From an uncultured bacterium (GTDB lineage Bacteria > Bacteroidota > Bacteroidia > Bacteroidales > Bacteroidaceae), in the NCBI GenBank assembly GCA_905216025.1, contig CAJMSE010000009.1, positions 50,083-114,082 of the forward strand: 64,000 nucleotides of DNA, written 5' to 3'. Shown here piece by piece: positions 1 to 7,437 of this stretch; position 1 is the stretch's first letter, and the number at the start of each line of letters is the position of its first letter. The notes below the pieces were generated by a model, which saw only the letters and a program-made list of their open reading frames with translations, did not search any database and had not been told where the DNA came from. Made by a program: the position numbers and the translations under genes.

Positions 1-784
1 TAATATTTGAATTCGGAACAAAGTCGCAAACAGACACGTATGAATATGTATGACTGCCCTGTCCGTCTGTAGATACATATAGAGTTCCAGCAGGAAAGAC
101 CTCCTCCGGTGCAAACATATTCTTGTTTACGTATGCATCGATGCTCGTGGATTGCTTGTATGACGGACGGATATATGGTATCCAATTCTCGTTTTTCTTA
201 TAAGATAAGCGCTTGACGCCGCCCGAAAAGACACCGTTATGCAGTGTGAAAAGCGAAGATAGAGGTATCAATTCAGGCTCACCTGTTGCTGTCTTTCCGC
301 TCTTTACATGCAAATCGGATAGGTCAAGGCTGTCTATCATATCCCGTTCCTTATCCTTTACGGAAAAGTTTCCAACAAATTTTTCAGCCTCTTCAAGCGT
401 CGGAACCTTTATAAACGGTAACGTTATATTTGCCTGACGCCCGTATGAGTACTTAAACTTATTCATGCGCAGGCAGTGACAATAGAACAACTTAACCTCG
501 TCGGACATATCGGTCTTAGGCGTAAGGTAAAATAAATCCCGACCGGAATAGTATGGGGAGTCCTGCAAGAATGCCTCCAATACAGAACCTCCACCAGCAA
601 CACTTATCGTGCCGGACGGTATCGGAGGGAGATAAATGAGAGGCTTTACCTTTGCTGTAACACCGTTATTCCTTGAGGTACGCGCTACGAAGTTTATCCC
701 TTCATTGCTCTTCTGCAATGAATTAAGTTCGAGATTCACTCCATATTTTACCTCAAAAAGTTCTTCCAACGCACATGTCTTCAT
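1..784 (-). CDS. Restriction-modification specificity (S) subunit, partial
   Basis: The 3' part lies beyond the window edge, leaving 261 codons open. The ATG at 784-782 overlaps the TGA of the upstream methylase gene (783-781) as ATGA, which indicates translational coupling. The translation has the HsdS-type pattern: an early segment NNGVTAKV, then PSGTISVAGGGSVLEAF and SPYYSGRDLFYL, followed by a conserved-helix-like stretch with LPTLEEAE-type character (about residues 120-150) and the beginning of a second target-recognition-like half. S subunits select the DNA sequence that the partner methylase/nuclease acts on. Assignment to the family rests on this pattern plus the operon partner. The recognition sequence cannot be inferred. 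Confidence 0.75.
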   Translation of the reverse strand, partial: MKTCALEELFEVKYGVNLELNSLQKSNEGINFVARTSRNNGVTAKVKPLIYLPPIPSGTISVAGGGSVLEAFLQDSPYYSGRDLFYLTPKTDMSDEVKLFYCHCLRMNKFKYSYGRQANITLPFIKVPTLEEAEKFVGNFSVKDKERDMIDSLDLSDLHVKSGKTATGEPELIPLSSLFTLHNGVFSGGVKRLSYKKNENWIPYIRPSYKQSTSIDAYVNKNMFAPEEVFPAGTLYVSTDGQGSHTYSYVSVCDFVPNSNI

Positions 785-2643
785 TCCCCGTCCTCCTTTT
801 CATCTTCGTTTTCACCTGTATTCTCGTTGCATTTAAGTTTGAAGAGAATGAAATTCTTAACCGTTTCCTCAAAGTCCGACAGGCTCAGCTTGTCGTAATC
901 GGCATCCAAATATGCTTCGGCACACCATTCCATATCAGCCGTAACCTCCTGCATAACACTGAATTCCTTTATCACTTCACGGTTGATATAGGCATTAACC
1001 CACGACTTCCTTATATCGTCCCAAACGTGATTGGCATCAACCCGGCCGACATTCTTCTTCTTTACAAACCCGTCGTTACGGCAATAGCCGAACCAAGTCT
1101 TCTTTCCTGCAGGATGAGGAATACCCGCCGTTATCACGACAGCACACGTAACGGTATTTACTTTGGAGTTTACGAAAAGCTCTTCGGGTAGTGAAAGCAC
1201 TGCCTCAAGCGTATTATTTTCGAGTATTTTGCCCTTCAATACGCATGAAGCACCTTTTGTATCGTTGACACAACTTATAGGCATTATGGCCACACATTTT
1301 CCTCCGCGCTTTAACATTGACAGGTTATTGAGCACAAACTCCAACTCTTCGACACCCTTTCCTTTATTCTTATAAGGAGGATTGAGCAACCCGACGGTCG
1401 GTCCGAACTTGCTTTTTATGGCTTCAGCATCTTGCTTGAAGCAATCGCCGAGCGTTATATTGGTACGCCCGTCACGGTGGATTATCATGTTTGAGATGAG
1501 CAACGTATATATGTCATCATCGTATTCTATGCCTAAAAGCTGCCTGTTCTTTATCTCATCTTCCTTCCTTATGTCACCATTGGCATCTTCGAGCATCTTT
1601 TTCATCGCGCTCACGAGGAATCCTCCCGTACCGGCACAGTTGTCGATAACCACGCTATCCTTATCCACTCCGGCCAATTCCACAAACAGCTGGGTTATGT
1701 GCGGCGGCGTGAGAACGATGCCGAGACCTTTGTCGTTGTTGGCATATCGCAGAAACTCCACATAGAACTGGCTCACGGTGTCTATATATTTATGCGTCAC
1801 CATAAACCCGTTTATACGTTTATCGGCCTCAGAAATAAGGTCAGTGAGAAACGTCTTGCCGTCCTTTTCGTTGTTTATGCCCGAATTGGTGGTTATAAAA
1901 TCGTATCCTTTCTTCAAGGCTTCTTTGTTCCGTTCAGGCACATCCGACTTGTCAAGCTCCACACATATCGCACCGTAAAGATTGCCGACAAGTTTGTCTA
2001 CAGTATCATAATCCTTGTATTCGGCCTTGAAACGCTCATTCCTCAGTGCCATGAGTATTCCGCTTATGAGTAGCGCACGCTTAGATTCTTTTATCTTCCG
2101 CTCATGCAACTCCTCGTTAAGATCTTTCGTATAGCCTATAAGCTCGTTAAAATCCTGATTGAATTTATAGGTGCTGGAGTTCAATCCATCACGATAACTG
2201 CCGAAAGGTAATATGGCATTACTGAAATACTTGTGTGCATTAGCGGTGTCGCGGATCTGTATATAATGCGAAATGGAAACAAGATTCTTACTCTCTCCGC
2301 TGAAGCCGACGGCTATGACATCATACTCTTTGGCCAAGAAAGAGGCATACAGCAATGCTCCGTCTACAGCATAATCTTTAAAACTGTCCTTCGATGCAGA
2401 CTCGTGCTTAGCTATATCAGCCTTGCATTCCACCACGATTACAAGACCGGTATGTTCCGTTGAGGTGATGATAAAGTCAGGGTAACCTTTTCCTATACCA
2501 GATTTGGAAGCGTTTTTCAAAAGCTTCTGTATCTTCTTATTATCTGATTTCTGCTCCTCAACTATCACATGCTCATCGCTGTAATAGCCTGCCGCACGCA
2601 GATAATCACGAAAAATATTCATTGTCTTTGCCTCGTTCACCAT
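781..2643 (-). CDS. Fused PD-(D/E)XK nuclease and N6-adenine DNA methyltransferase (BcgI-A-like)
   Basis: A 620-residue protein. Near the N-terminus, PDFII (55-59) and VVECK (70-74) fit the D-x(n)-ExK nuclease signature. The C-terminal two thirds is an HsdM-type methylase: SAM-binding motif I DNCAGTGGF (334-342) and catalytic motif IV NPPY (421-424), the gamma-class N6-adenine signature. Known BcgI-like type IIB systems have this arrangement: one chain that both cuts and methylates, plus a separate S subunit, which is the next gene here (4-bp overlap). The start at 2643 is supported by a TATTTTTG promoter element at 2671-2664, which puts the transcript start about 14 nt upstream. An alternative ATG lies at codon 8. 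Whether cleavage is active is inference. Confidence 0.85.
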   Translation of the reverse strand: MVNEAKTMNIFRDYLRAAGYYSDEHVIVEEQKSDNKKIQKLLKNASKSGIGKGYPDFIITSTEHTGLVIVVECKADIAKHESASKDSFKDYAVDGALLYASFLAKEYDVIAVGFSGESKNLVSISHYIQIRDTANAHKYFSNAILPFGSYRDGLNSSTYKFNQDFNELIGYTKDLNEELHERKIKESKRALLISGILMALRNERFKAEYKDYDTVDKLVGNLYGAICVELDKSDVPERNKEALKKGYDFITTNSGINNEKDGKTFLTDLISEADKRINGFMVTHKYIDTVSQFYVEFLRYANNDKGLGIVLTPPHITQLFVELAGVDKDSVVIDNCAGTGGFLVSAMKKMLEDANGDIRKEDEIKNRQLLGIEYDDDIYTLLISNMIIHRDGRTNITLGDCFKQDAEAIKSKFGPTVGLLNPPYKNKGKGVEELEFVLNNLSMLKRGGKCVAIMPISCVNDTKGASCVLKGKILENNTLEAVLSLPEELFVNSKVNTVTCAVVITAGIPHPAGKKTWFGYCRNDGFVKKKNVGRVDANHVWDDIRKSWVNAYINREVIKEFSVMQEVTADMEWCAEAYLDADYDKLSLSDFEETVKNFILFKLKCNENTGENEDEKEDGE

Positions 2644-2663
2644 AATACAATACTTTTATCTCA

Positions 2664-2671
2664 CAAAAATA
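2664..2671 (-). promoter_or_regulatory. -7 promoter element (TATTTTTG) of the restriction-modification operon
   Basis: On the minus strand this matches the Bacteroidetes TAnnTTTG element and sits about 20 bp before the ATG at 2643. No convincing -33 TTTG is visible. It supports the chosen start of the fused nuclease-methylase. Confidence 0.5.
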
Positions 2672-2741
2672 ACGTTTTTTCGTATAAAAGCTTCTTAAAG
2701 GATAATGCTTTTACATTTTATTCTTTTATTAATCAGAACCA

Positions 2742-4004
2742 TCAACCATCCGTTTCAGGAGCTTTCTCTATCCTGAACAGCTTATCGCTCGGCCGCACCT
2801 TCTCCGGCACGGCGATGCTGATGCGCGTGCCCTTGCGTGCCCTGTCCACAGGTCCGTTGTCGCCATGGACGACGCCGGGCGTCACGTATAGGGCGCCGGT
2901 GGTGGGACCTGTTATCAGCAGCTTGTCGCCGGGGGCGAACTCGGTGGCCTCGACGGTGAACTCGGCCACGCCGAGCTTGCTGAAGTATTTGACTCCCTTG
3001 CCCACATATACCTTGCGCTCGGTGGCACATGAGCCGTAGTGGCGGTTCCACTCGCCAAGCGTCTGCCCCTGATAGTAGCCGTCCCAGAAGCCACGGTTGA
3101 AGACGGTGGCCAGCCGCTCGTCCCATCCGTCCTTGCGCTCCTCGGTGAACGTGCCGTCGAGCACGGCGGCGATGGCCTCGCGGTAGCACTCCACGACGGT
3201 CTTCACATATTCCGGACCGCGGGCGCGGCCCTCTATCTTGAACACGCGCACGCCGGCCTCCATCATGCGGTCGATGAAGCGCACGGTCTTCAGGTCCTTG
3301 GGACTCATGATATACTTGTTGTCGATGGCGAGCTCGGCACCCGTCTCGTTGTCGGTGACGGTGTATGAACGGCGGCATATCTGCACGCACGAGCCGCGGT
3401 TGGCACTGCGGTTTGCCTCGTGCAGGCTCATGTAGCACTTGCCGCTGATGGCCATGCAGAGCGCACCGTGGCAGAACATCTCTATGCGCACCGGCCGGCC
3501 CGAAGGTCCGCAGATGTTCTCCTCGCAGATGCCGCGGTAAATCTCGGCCACCTGCTCTATGCGCAGCTCGCGGGCCAATACCACCACATCGGCAAACTGG
3601 GCATAGAACCGCAGGGCCTCGATGTTGGAGATGTTGAGCTGCGTGGACAGATGCACCTCCTGCCCCACCTCGCGGCAATACATCATCACGGCCACGTCGC
3701 TGGCAATAACGGCCGATATGCCGGCCTCGTGCGCCGCGTCTATTATCTCGCGCATCTGGACGAGGTCTTCACCATAGATGATGGTGTTCACCGTCAGATA
3801 GGTCTTTATGCCGTGGACGGCACACGTGGCGGCAATCTCTCGCAAGTCGCTGATGGTGAACGTGCTGGCCGAGTGAGCACGCATGTTCAGCTTCTCGATG
3901 CCGAAATATACCGAACCGGCACCGGCCTTGATGGCTGCCGCCAGACTGTCGCGCGAACCCACGGGCGCCATTATCTCAAATTCTGAAATGTCTGCTCCTG
4001 TCAT
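2742..4004 (-). CDS. Peptidase U32 family protein (TrhP/YegQ-like)
   Basis: A 420-residue cytosolic protein with no signal peptide. It begins with FEIMAPVGSRDSL and carries the U32 signature around residues 175-195 (EMFCHGALC, SGKCYMS, with spaced cysteines), followed by NRGSCVQICRRSY, a further cysteine pair. Members of this family (TrhP/YegQ, RlhA) support hydroxylation of tRNA uridine-34 or rRNA cytidine, and older annotations call them proteases. The C-terminal 80 residues form the beta-barrel extension typical of the YegQ branch (LGVAEFTVEA, GDKLLITGPTTG). A TAACTTTG element lies at 4046-4039. It follows rny on the same strand, separated by a terminator and a repeat array, so it is probably its own unit. 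The exact substrate is inferred from the family. Confidence 0.85.
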   Translation of the reverse strand: MTGADISEFEIMAPVGSRDSLAAAIKAGAGSVYFGIEKLNMRAHSASTFTISDLREIAATCAVHGIKTYLTVNTIIYGEDLVQMREIIDAAHEAGISAVIASDVAVMMYCREVGQEVHLSTQLNISNIEALRFYAQFADVVVLARELRIEQVAEIYRGICEENICGPSGRPVRIEMFCHGALCMAISGKCYMSLHEANRSANRGSCVQICRRSYTVTDNETGAELAIDNKYIMSPKDLKTVRFIDRMMEAGVRVFKIEGRARGPEYVKTVVECYREAIAAVLDGTFTEERKDGWDERLATVFNRGFWDGYYQGQTLGEWNRHYGSCATERKVYVGKGVKYFSKLGVAEFTVEATEFAPGDKLLITGPTTGALYVTPGVVHGDNGPVDRARKGTRISIAVPEKVRPSDKLFRIEKAPETDG

Positions 4005-4038
4005 TGCTGATGGATATTATCATTATTAAATATGTTTG

Positions 4039-4046
4039 CAAAGTTA
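4039..4046 (-). promoter_or_regulatory. -7 promoter element (TAACTTTG) of the U32 gene
   Basis: Matches TAnnTTTG on the minus strand, 35 bp upstream of the ATG at 4004. The GTNAC array (4102-4205) begins about 56 bp further upstream, a position compatible with an operator. No good -33 element is seen. Confidence 0.5.
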
Positions 4047-4101
4047 TTAATTTTAGAGCAAACAGCAGCATTTTTAAAAGTAAAAAGCAGCTATCGGGAT
4101 T

Positions 4102-4205
4102 GTTACGTGCGGCACGTAACGATGTTACCTGCCGTTAGTGACAACGTGACGCGCCACGCGTAACACTGTGACACGCGGCAGGTGACAACGCTACGAGGCC
4201 GTAGC
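4102..4205. repeat. Array A of 19-bp palindromic units at 22-bp period (GTNAC lattice)
   Basis: Four consecutive 19-bp units start at 4102, 4124, 4146 and 4168, separated by exactly 3 bp. Each begins and ends with the palindrome GTNAC (GTTAC, GTAAC or GTGAC) and has a GC-rich nine-base middle. Unit 1 is a perfect 9-bp hairpin around one base. A degenerate fifth unit, a GCTAC...GTAGC palindrome, occupies 4190-4205. GTNAC therefore starts at 4102, 4116, 4124, 4138, 4146, 4160, 4168 and 4182. The array lies between the rny terminator and the U32 promoter. No reading frame of note overlaps it. A second array with the same geometry is at 32196-32302. Confidence 0.9.
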
Positions 4206-4232
4206 GGCAAACACGGCAGGCATCAACGGACG

Positions 4233-4270
4233 AAAAAAGGCGTGGATTCCATGCCGGAATCCACGCCTTT
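4233..4270 (-). terminator. Rho-independent terminator after rny
   Basis: A perfect 12-bp stem (4239-4250 with 4256-4267) encloses the 5-nt loop ATGCC. On the minus strand it is followed by six T residues (4238-4233). It lies 49 bp past the rny stop codon and has an A/T flank on both sides, so it may work in both directions. Confidence 0.9.
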
Positions 4271-4315
4271 CCTATATACTGATACCTTCTGATATCGTCT
4301 TAACATGCCGTCAGC

Positions 4316-5851
4316 TTACTTAGCATAGGCCACGCTGCGGGTCTCACGGATGACGGTAATCTTCACCTGTCCGGGATATGTCATCTCGTTCTGAATCTTG
4401 TTTGCTATCTCGCCCGACAGCGATTCTGTCTGCGTGTCGTCCATCTTGTCGGCACCGACGATGACGCGAAGCTCGCGTCCGGCCTGGATGGCGTATGTCT
4501 TAGTGACGCCGGGATAGCTCATGGCGATGGCCTCAAGGTCGTTGAGACGCTTGATGTAAGCCTCCACAATCTCGCGGCGCGCACCGGGACGGGCACCGCT
4601 GATGGCGTCGCACACCTGCACGATGGGAGCCAGCAGGGTGTTCATCTCGCACTCGTCGTGATGGGCTGCGATGGCGTTACATATATCGGGCTTCTCGCGA
4701 TACTTCTCGGCAATCTTCGCTCCATAGAGTGCGTGCGGCAGCTCGCTCTCCTCGTCGGGCACCTTTCCTATATCGTGGAGCAGTCCGGCGCGCTTTGCCT
4801 TCTTCGGGTTGAGTCCCAGTTCAGATGCCATCACGGCACAGAGATTGGCCGTCTCGCGGGCATGCTGGAGCAGGTTCTGACCGTAAGAGCTGCGGTATTT
4901 CATCTTTCCGATGATGCGGGTGAGCTCGGGGTGCAGACCGTGGATACCCAGGTCGATGCACGTGCGCTTACCTGTCTCTATCACTTCGTTCTCGAGCTGC
5001 TTCTTCACCTTCTGCACAACCTCCTCGATGCGGGCCGGATGGATGCGGCCGTCGGACACGAGCTGGTGCAGGGCCAGGCGGCATACCTCGCGGCGGATGG
5101 GGTCGAAGGCGCTTATCACGATGGCCTCGGGGGTGTCGTCGACCACGATTTCCACTCCGGTGGCTGCCTCGAGGGCACGGATGTTGCGGCCCTCACGGCC
5201 GATGATGCGGCCTTTCACCTCGTCGTTGTCGATGTGGAACACGCTCACGCTGTTCTCGATGGCCGTCTCTGTGGCCACGCGCTGTATCGTCTGGATGACA
5301 ATCTTGCGGGCCTGTGCATTGGCGTTGAGCTTGGCCTCGTCCATTATCTCGTTGATATAGCTCTGGGCGTCGGTCTTGGCCTCGTCCTTCATGGCCTCCA
5401 CGAGACGCTGCTTAGCCTCATCGGCGCTCAGGCCCGAGAGTTCCTCGAGCTTGGCACGCTCCTGCAGCTGCATCTTCTCGAGCTCCTCGTTCTTTATCTG
5501 GAGCAGCTTCTTCTCGTTGTCGATGCGGTTCTGCTGGTTGTCGAGGTCGTTCTTGCGGCGGCCCAGTTCCTCCTGACGCTGGTTGAGAGAGATTTCCCTC
5601 TGCTTCAGCTTGTTCTCGCTCTGCTGTATGTGCTGGTTGCGCACCTGCACCTCCTTCTCGAGCTCACTCTTCTTGTTGAGGAACTTCTCCTTGACCTCAA
5701 GCAGTTTCTTCTCCTTCATGACATCGGCATCTTTCTCGGCCAATGTCATCATCTCATTATATTTTCCTTTCAGTATATATCGGAAAACAAGATATCCGCA
5801 CACACTCCCTATGACGAGAGCCACTACGGCAATGATTATTGTTAGAACCAT
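4316..5851 (-). CDS. rny: Ribonuclease Y
   Basis: A 511-residue protein with the full RNase Y layout. An N-terminal membrane helix (about 3-25, IIIAVVALVIGSVCGYLVF) is followed by a long charged coiled coil (about 30-200), a KH domain with GRIIGREGRNIRA (about 214-226), and an HD phosphohydrolase domain with LLHDIGKV (about 355-362). This membrane-anchored endonuclease initiates mRNA decay. It is the last gene of a minus-strand unit after the coiled-coil gene and zapA, starting 31 bp after zapA, and is followed by a strong terminator. The stop after SVAYAK matches the family's usual C-terminus. The identification is secure. Confidence 0.97.
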   Translation of the reverse strand: MVLTIIIAVVALVIGSVCGYLVFRYILKGKYNEMMTLAEKDADVMKEKKLLEVKEKFLNKKSELEKEVQVRNQHIQQSENKLKQREISLNQRQEELGRRKNDLDNQQNRIDNEKKLLQIKNEELEKMQLQERAKLEELSGLSADEAKQRLVEAMKDEAKTDAQSYINEIMDEAKLNANAQARKIVIQTIQRVATETAIENSVSVFHIDNDEVKGRIIGREGRNIRALEAATGVEIVVDDTPEAIVISAFDPIRREVCRLALHQLVSDGRIHPARIEEVVQKVKKQLENEVIETGKRTCIDLGIHGLHPELTRIIGKMKYRSSYGQNLLQHARETANLCAVMASELGLNPKKAKRAGLLHDIGKVPDEESELPHALYGAKIAEKYREKPDICNAIAAHHDECEMNTLLAPIVQVCDAISGARPGARREIVEAYIKRLNDLEAIAMSYPGVTKTYAIQAGRELRVIVGADKMDDTQTESLSGEIANKIQNEMTYPGQVKITVIRETRSVAYAK

Positions 5852-5882
5852 AATAAATTAAAATTGTATGTTGTTTATATTC

Positions 5883-6194
5883 TCATTTCTTCTTCTCTCC
5901 GAGCGCATCTTCAATTTCGGCAGTCAGAGTGGTGAGAATATCGTTATATGGAGAGACATCATTCCTTGCGCGTTCCTTCTGGTGCTGCAAGGCAATGTCT
6001 ATCAAAGTCATAAGCGCTATAGTGTGGTCGCTCTTCCTTCCCTTGAATATCTGCGAGTAGACATTATACCGGTCGGTGATGTGCTTGGCGGCCGCACGGT
6101 AGTATTCCTCCTCCGGGCGGTCTATGACCACTTCTATCTCTTCGTCATAAACGTGTAACCGTATATGTAACTTATCTCTGTTCTGTTCTGCCAT
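5883..6194 (-). CDS. zapA: Cell division protein ZapA
   Basis: A 103-residue protein from the ATG at 6194 (MAEQNRDKLHIRLHVYDE). ZapA binds FtsZ and bundles its filaments at the division ring. The small N-terminal beta domain carries the R-x(2)-EEEYYRAAAKHI segment, and a C-terminal helix follows (ALMTLIDIALQHQ). A further in-frame ATG at 6233 would extend it by 13 residues and overlap the upstream gene by 31 bp. The shorter form leaves a 9-bp spacing and matches the family's usual N-terminus. It sits between the coiled-coil gene and rny, an arrangement common in Bacteroidales. Confidence 0.85.
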   Translation of the reverse strand: MAEQNRDKLHIRLHVYDEEIEVVIDRPEEEYYRAAAKHITDRYNVYSQIFKGRKSDHTIALMTLIDIALQHQKERARNDVSPYNDILTTLTAEIEDALGEKKK

Positions 6195-6202
6195 CGCGTG
6201 CT

Positions 6203-6505
6203 CTATTTCTGTTCTGTAAGTATTGCGATGCACTTGTTCACGTCGCGTACGAGCCTCGCGAGCCTGTTCTTGGCCTGATCAAGGTCGCCGTTGGTGATTT
6301 CCATCATCTTTGCCATCTTCAGCGAATCATAGTCGTTGGACTTCTGCTCCAGCCTGTCGCGCAGGTTCTTGATGTCCTTCTCGTTCTGATCGACCATCTG
6401 ATAGAGTTCTTCATTTTCCTTCTTCAGTTCCTGAAAACGGAGAATCATCTGCCTTACACGGGTCTGAAACGTTGTCAAAGTCTGTTCACTTGAAGTCATG
6501 GGCAT
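6203..6505 (-). CDS. Small coiled-coil protein upstream of zapA
   Basis: 100 residues, almost entirely charged heptad-like sequence (FQELKKENEELYQMVDQNE, LRDRLEQKSNDYDSL), so probably one long coiled coil. It has no signal or membrane segment. It stands directly before zapA and recalls the division-site coiled-coil partners of ZapA (ZapB-like) in form, although I see no sequence motif that proves that relationship. A TACCTTTG element at 6526-6519 is the likely promoter for this gene, zapA and rny. With so short a leader, the ATG at 6499 (codon 3) may be the true start. Confidence 0.65.
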   Translation of the reverse strand: MPMTSSEQTLTTFQTRVRQMILRFQELKKENEELYQMVDQNEKDIKNLRDRLEQKSNDYDSLKMAKMMEITNGDLDQAKNRLARLVRDVNKCIAILTEQK

Positions 6506-6518
6506 GCTCTTTATCCTA

Positions 6519-6526
6519 CAAAGGTA
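6519..6526 (-). promoter_or_regulatory. -7 promoter element (TACCTTTG) for the coiled coil-zapA-rny operon
   Basis: Matches TAnnTTTG on the minus strand just upstream of the first gene of the three-gene unit. A TTTG at 6542-6539 is too close (12 bp) to be a normal -33 element. Confidence 0.5.
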
Positions 6527-6589
6527 TCATATTTCTGTCAAATATGATTACCGGGGTGTGCTCGTTTGAGTTTTTTTAACTCTTCAGCA

Positions 6590-7222
6590 TCATTTCTTCA
6601 TTTCATCGTCCTTCGGTTTCGGCTCTTTCTTGGCCAGCATGACTACCTTGTATACAAAGTCTGTAATCCACTTCTGGCTGAAGCCCAGACGGCGGTCGTA
6701 CTCGCGGATTGCCACCACGGCCTTGATTGCGCCCGGGTCTTTAAAGTCATTTTTCGTGAAGATATCGTTCACGGTCTTCTCCGTCATCGTGTAAAGAGCC
6801 TTCTTGAAGAAGCCGGGCATGCGCAGCTTGAACTTCATCAGGTTGCCCATCAGCATCATAAGGTCTTGCGTGAAGCCCTGGAACTGGAACATATAAGTCT
6901 GTATGTCCTGCATCTTGCGGCAGTTCTTGCGCAGGCTCTGGTCTATCTCCTTGAAGAAACTGTCGTCCATCGAGTAGATTTCCTTAAGCATCTTGCGGCA
7001 GCGCGCCTTCTCTCCCACCCCGAGCCTGTTATTGGCCGTGGGCACATGCAGTGTGGTCTTGAACACCCTAAGATCCGGAAGCATCGCAAGATTGGTTATC
7101 CCGAGATCGGCGGCCATGGCAGCCTGGAAATATACCCGGATGAGGGTCATGAAGTCTTCCATGCCCCCTACTCTATGTGTCTCCTCCTCCTTTTTCCCGA
7201 AAAGCTTTGATATTATGCTCAT
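6590..7222 (-). CDS. Conserved protein of unknown function
   Basis: I do not recognise this 210-residue protein. It looks cytosolic and mostly helical, with no signal peptide or membrane span. It begins MSIISKLFGKKEEE and has a methionine-rich stretch near the middle (FTQDLMMLMGNLMKFKLRM, about 117-135) and a lysine-rich C-terminus. A segment RLGVGEKARCRKMLKE (about 66-81) and the aromatic MFQFQGF are the most distinctive parts. It is transcribed alone, from TAACTTTG at 7328-7321, with a structured 5' leader of about 90 nt (see the separate entry). Confidence 0.7.
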   Translation of the reverse strand: MSIISKLFGKKEEETHRVGGMEDFMTLIRVYFQAAMAADLGITNLAMLPDLRVFKTTLHVPTANNRLGVGEKARCRKMLKEIYSMDDSFFKEIDQSLRKNCRKMQDIQTYMFQFQGFTQDLMMLMGNLMKFKLRMPGFFKKALYTMTEKTVNDIFTKNDFKDPGAIKAVVAIREYDRRLGFSQKWITDFVYKVVMLAKKEPKPKDDEMKK

Positions 7223-7252
7223 AAATAATCCGTTTTAACTTAAAATAAAATT

Positions 7253-7320
7253 ATGCCGGATATGCCTGCGGCAAGACGGGACATTTGCGTCTGCACGCCG
7301 TTTATACACATTCCGGCATG
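7253..7320 (-). promoter_or_regulatory. Structured 5' leader of the unknown gene at 6590-7222
   Basis: The -7 element TAACTTTG (7328-7321) places the transcript start near 7314. The leader's first and last 8 bases are complementary (ATGCCGGA at 7320-7313 and TCCGGCAT at 7260-7253). They enclose a second complementary pair around CAGACG...CGTCTTG and a CGGC/GCCG pair. This predicts a closed, branched RNA fold before the ATG at 7222. The function is unknown. Confidence 0.4.
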
Positions 7321-7328
7321 CAAAGTTA
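7321..7328 (-). promoter_or_regulatory. -7 promoter element (TAACTTTG) for the unknown gene at 6590-7222
   Basis: A TAnnTTTG match on the minus strand, back to back with the rmlA promoter at 7394-7401, making this a divergent intergenic region. Confidence 0.5.
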
Positions 7329-7393
7329 GTTATTTTCCCTCATATTATTATTAAATTCTGTACGAAATATATGCGTATCTGACAAAATTTCCT

Positions 7394-7401
7394 TACCTTT
7401 G
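7394..7401 (+). promoter_or_regulatory. -7 promoter element (TACCTTTG) of rmlA
   Basis: A TAnnTTTG match 37 bp before the GTG at 7438. It overlaps the upstream TTG (7399) that a naive start call would use, which shows that the longer reading frame is not translated from there. Confidence 0.55.
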
Positions 7402-7437
7402 CCGCATAATTTAACCACATTACTCTTTACAGACAAC

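Noticed and set aside
4102..4205. CRISPR or terminator cluster at the GTNAC array
   Set aside because: Spacers are 3 bp and units vary in sequence, so it is not CRISPR. There are no T tracts, so ordinary terminators do not explain it. The rny terminator is separate, at 4239-4267.
4658..5845. A 395-codon plus-strand open frame opposite ribonuclease Y
   Set aside because: The Leu/Val-rich translation mirrors the coiled-coil codons of rny. No promoter or start context was found.
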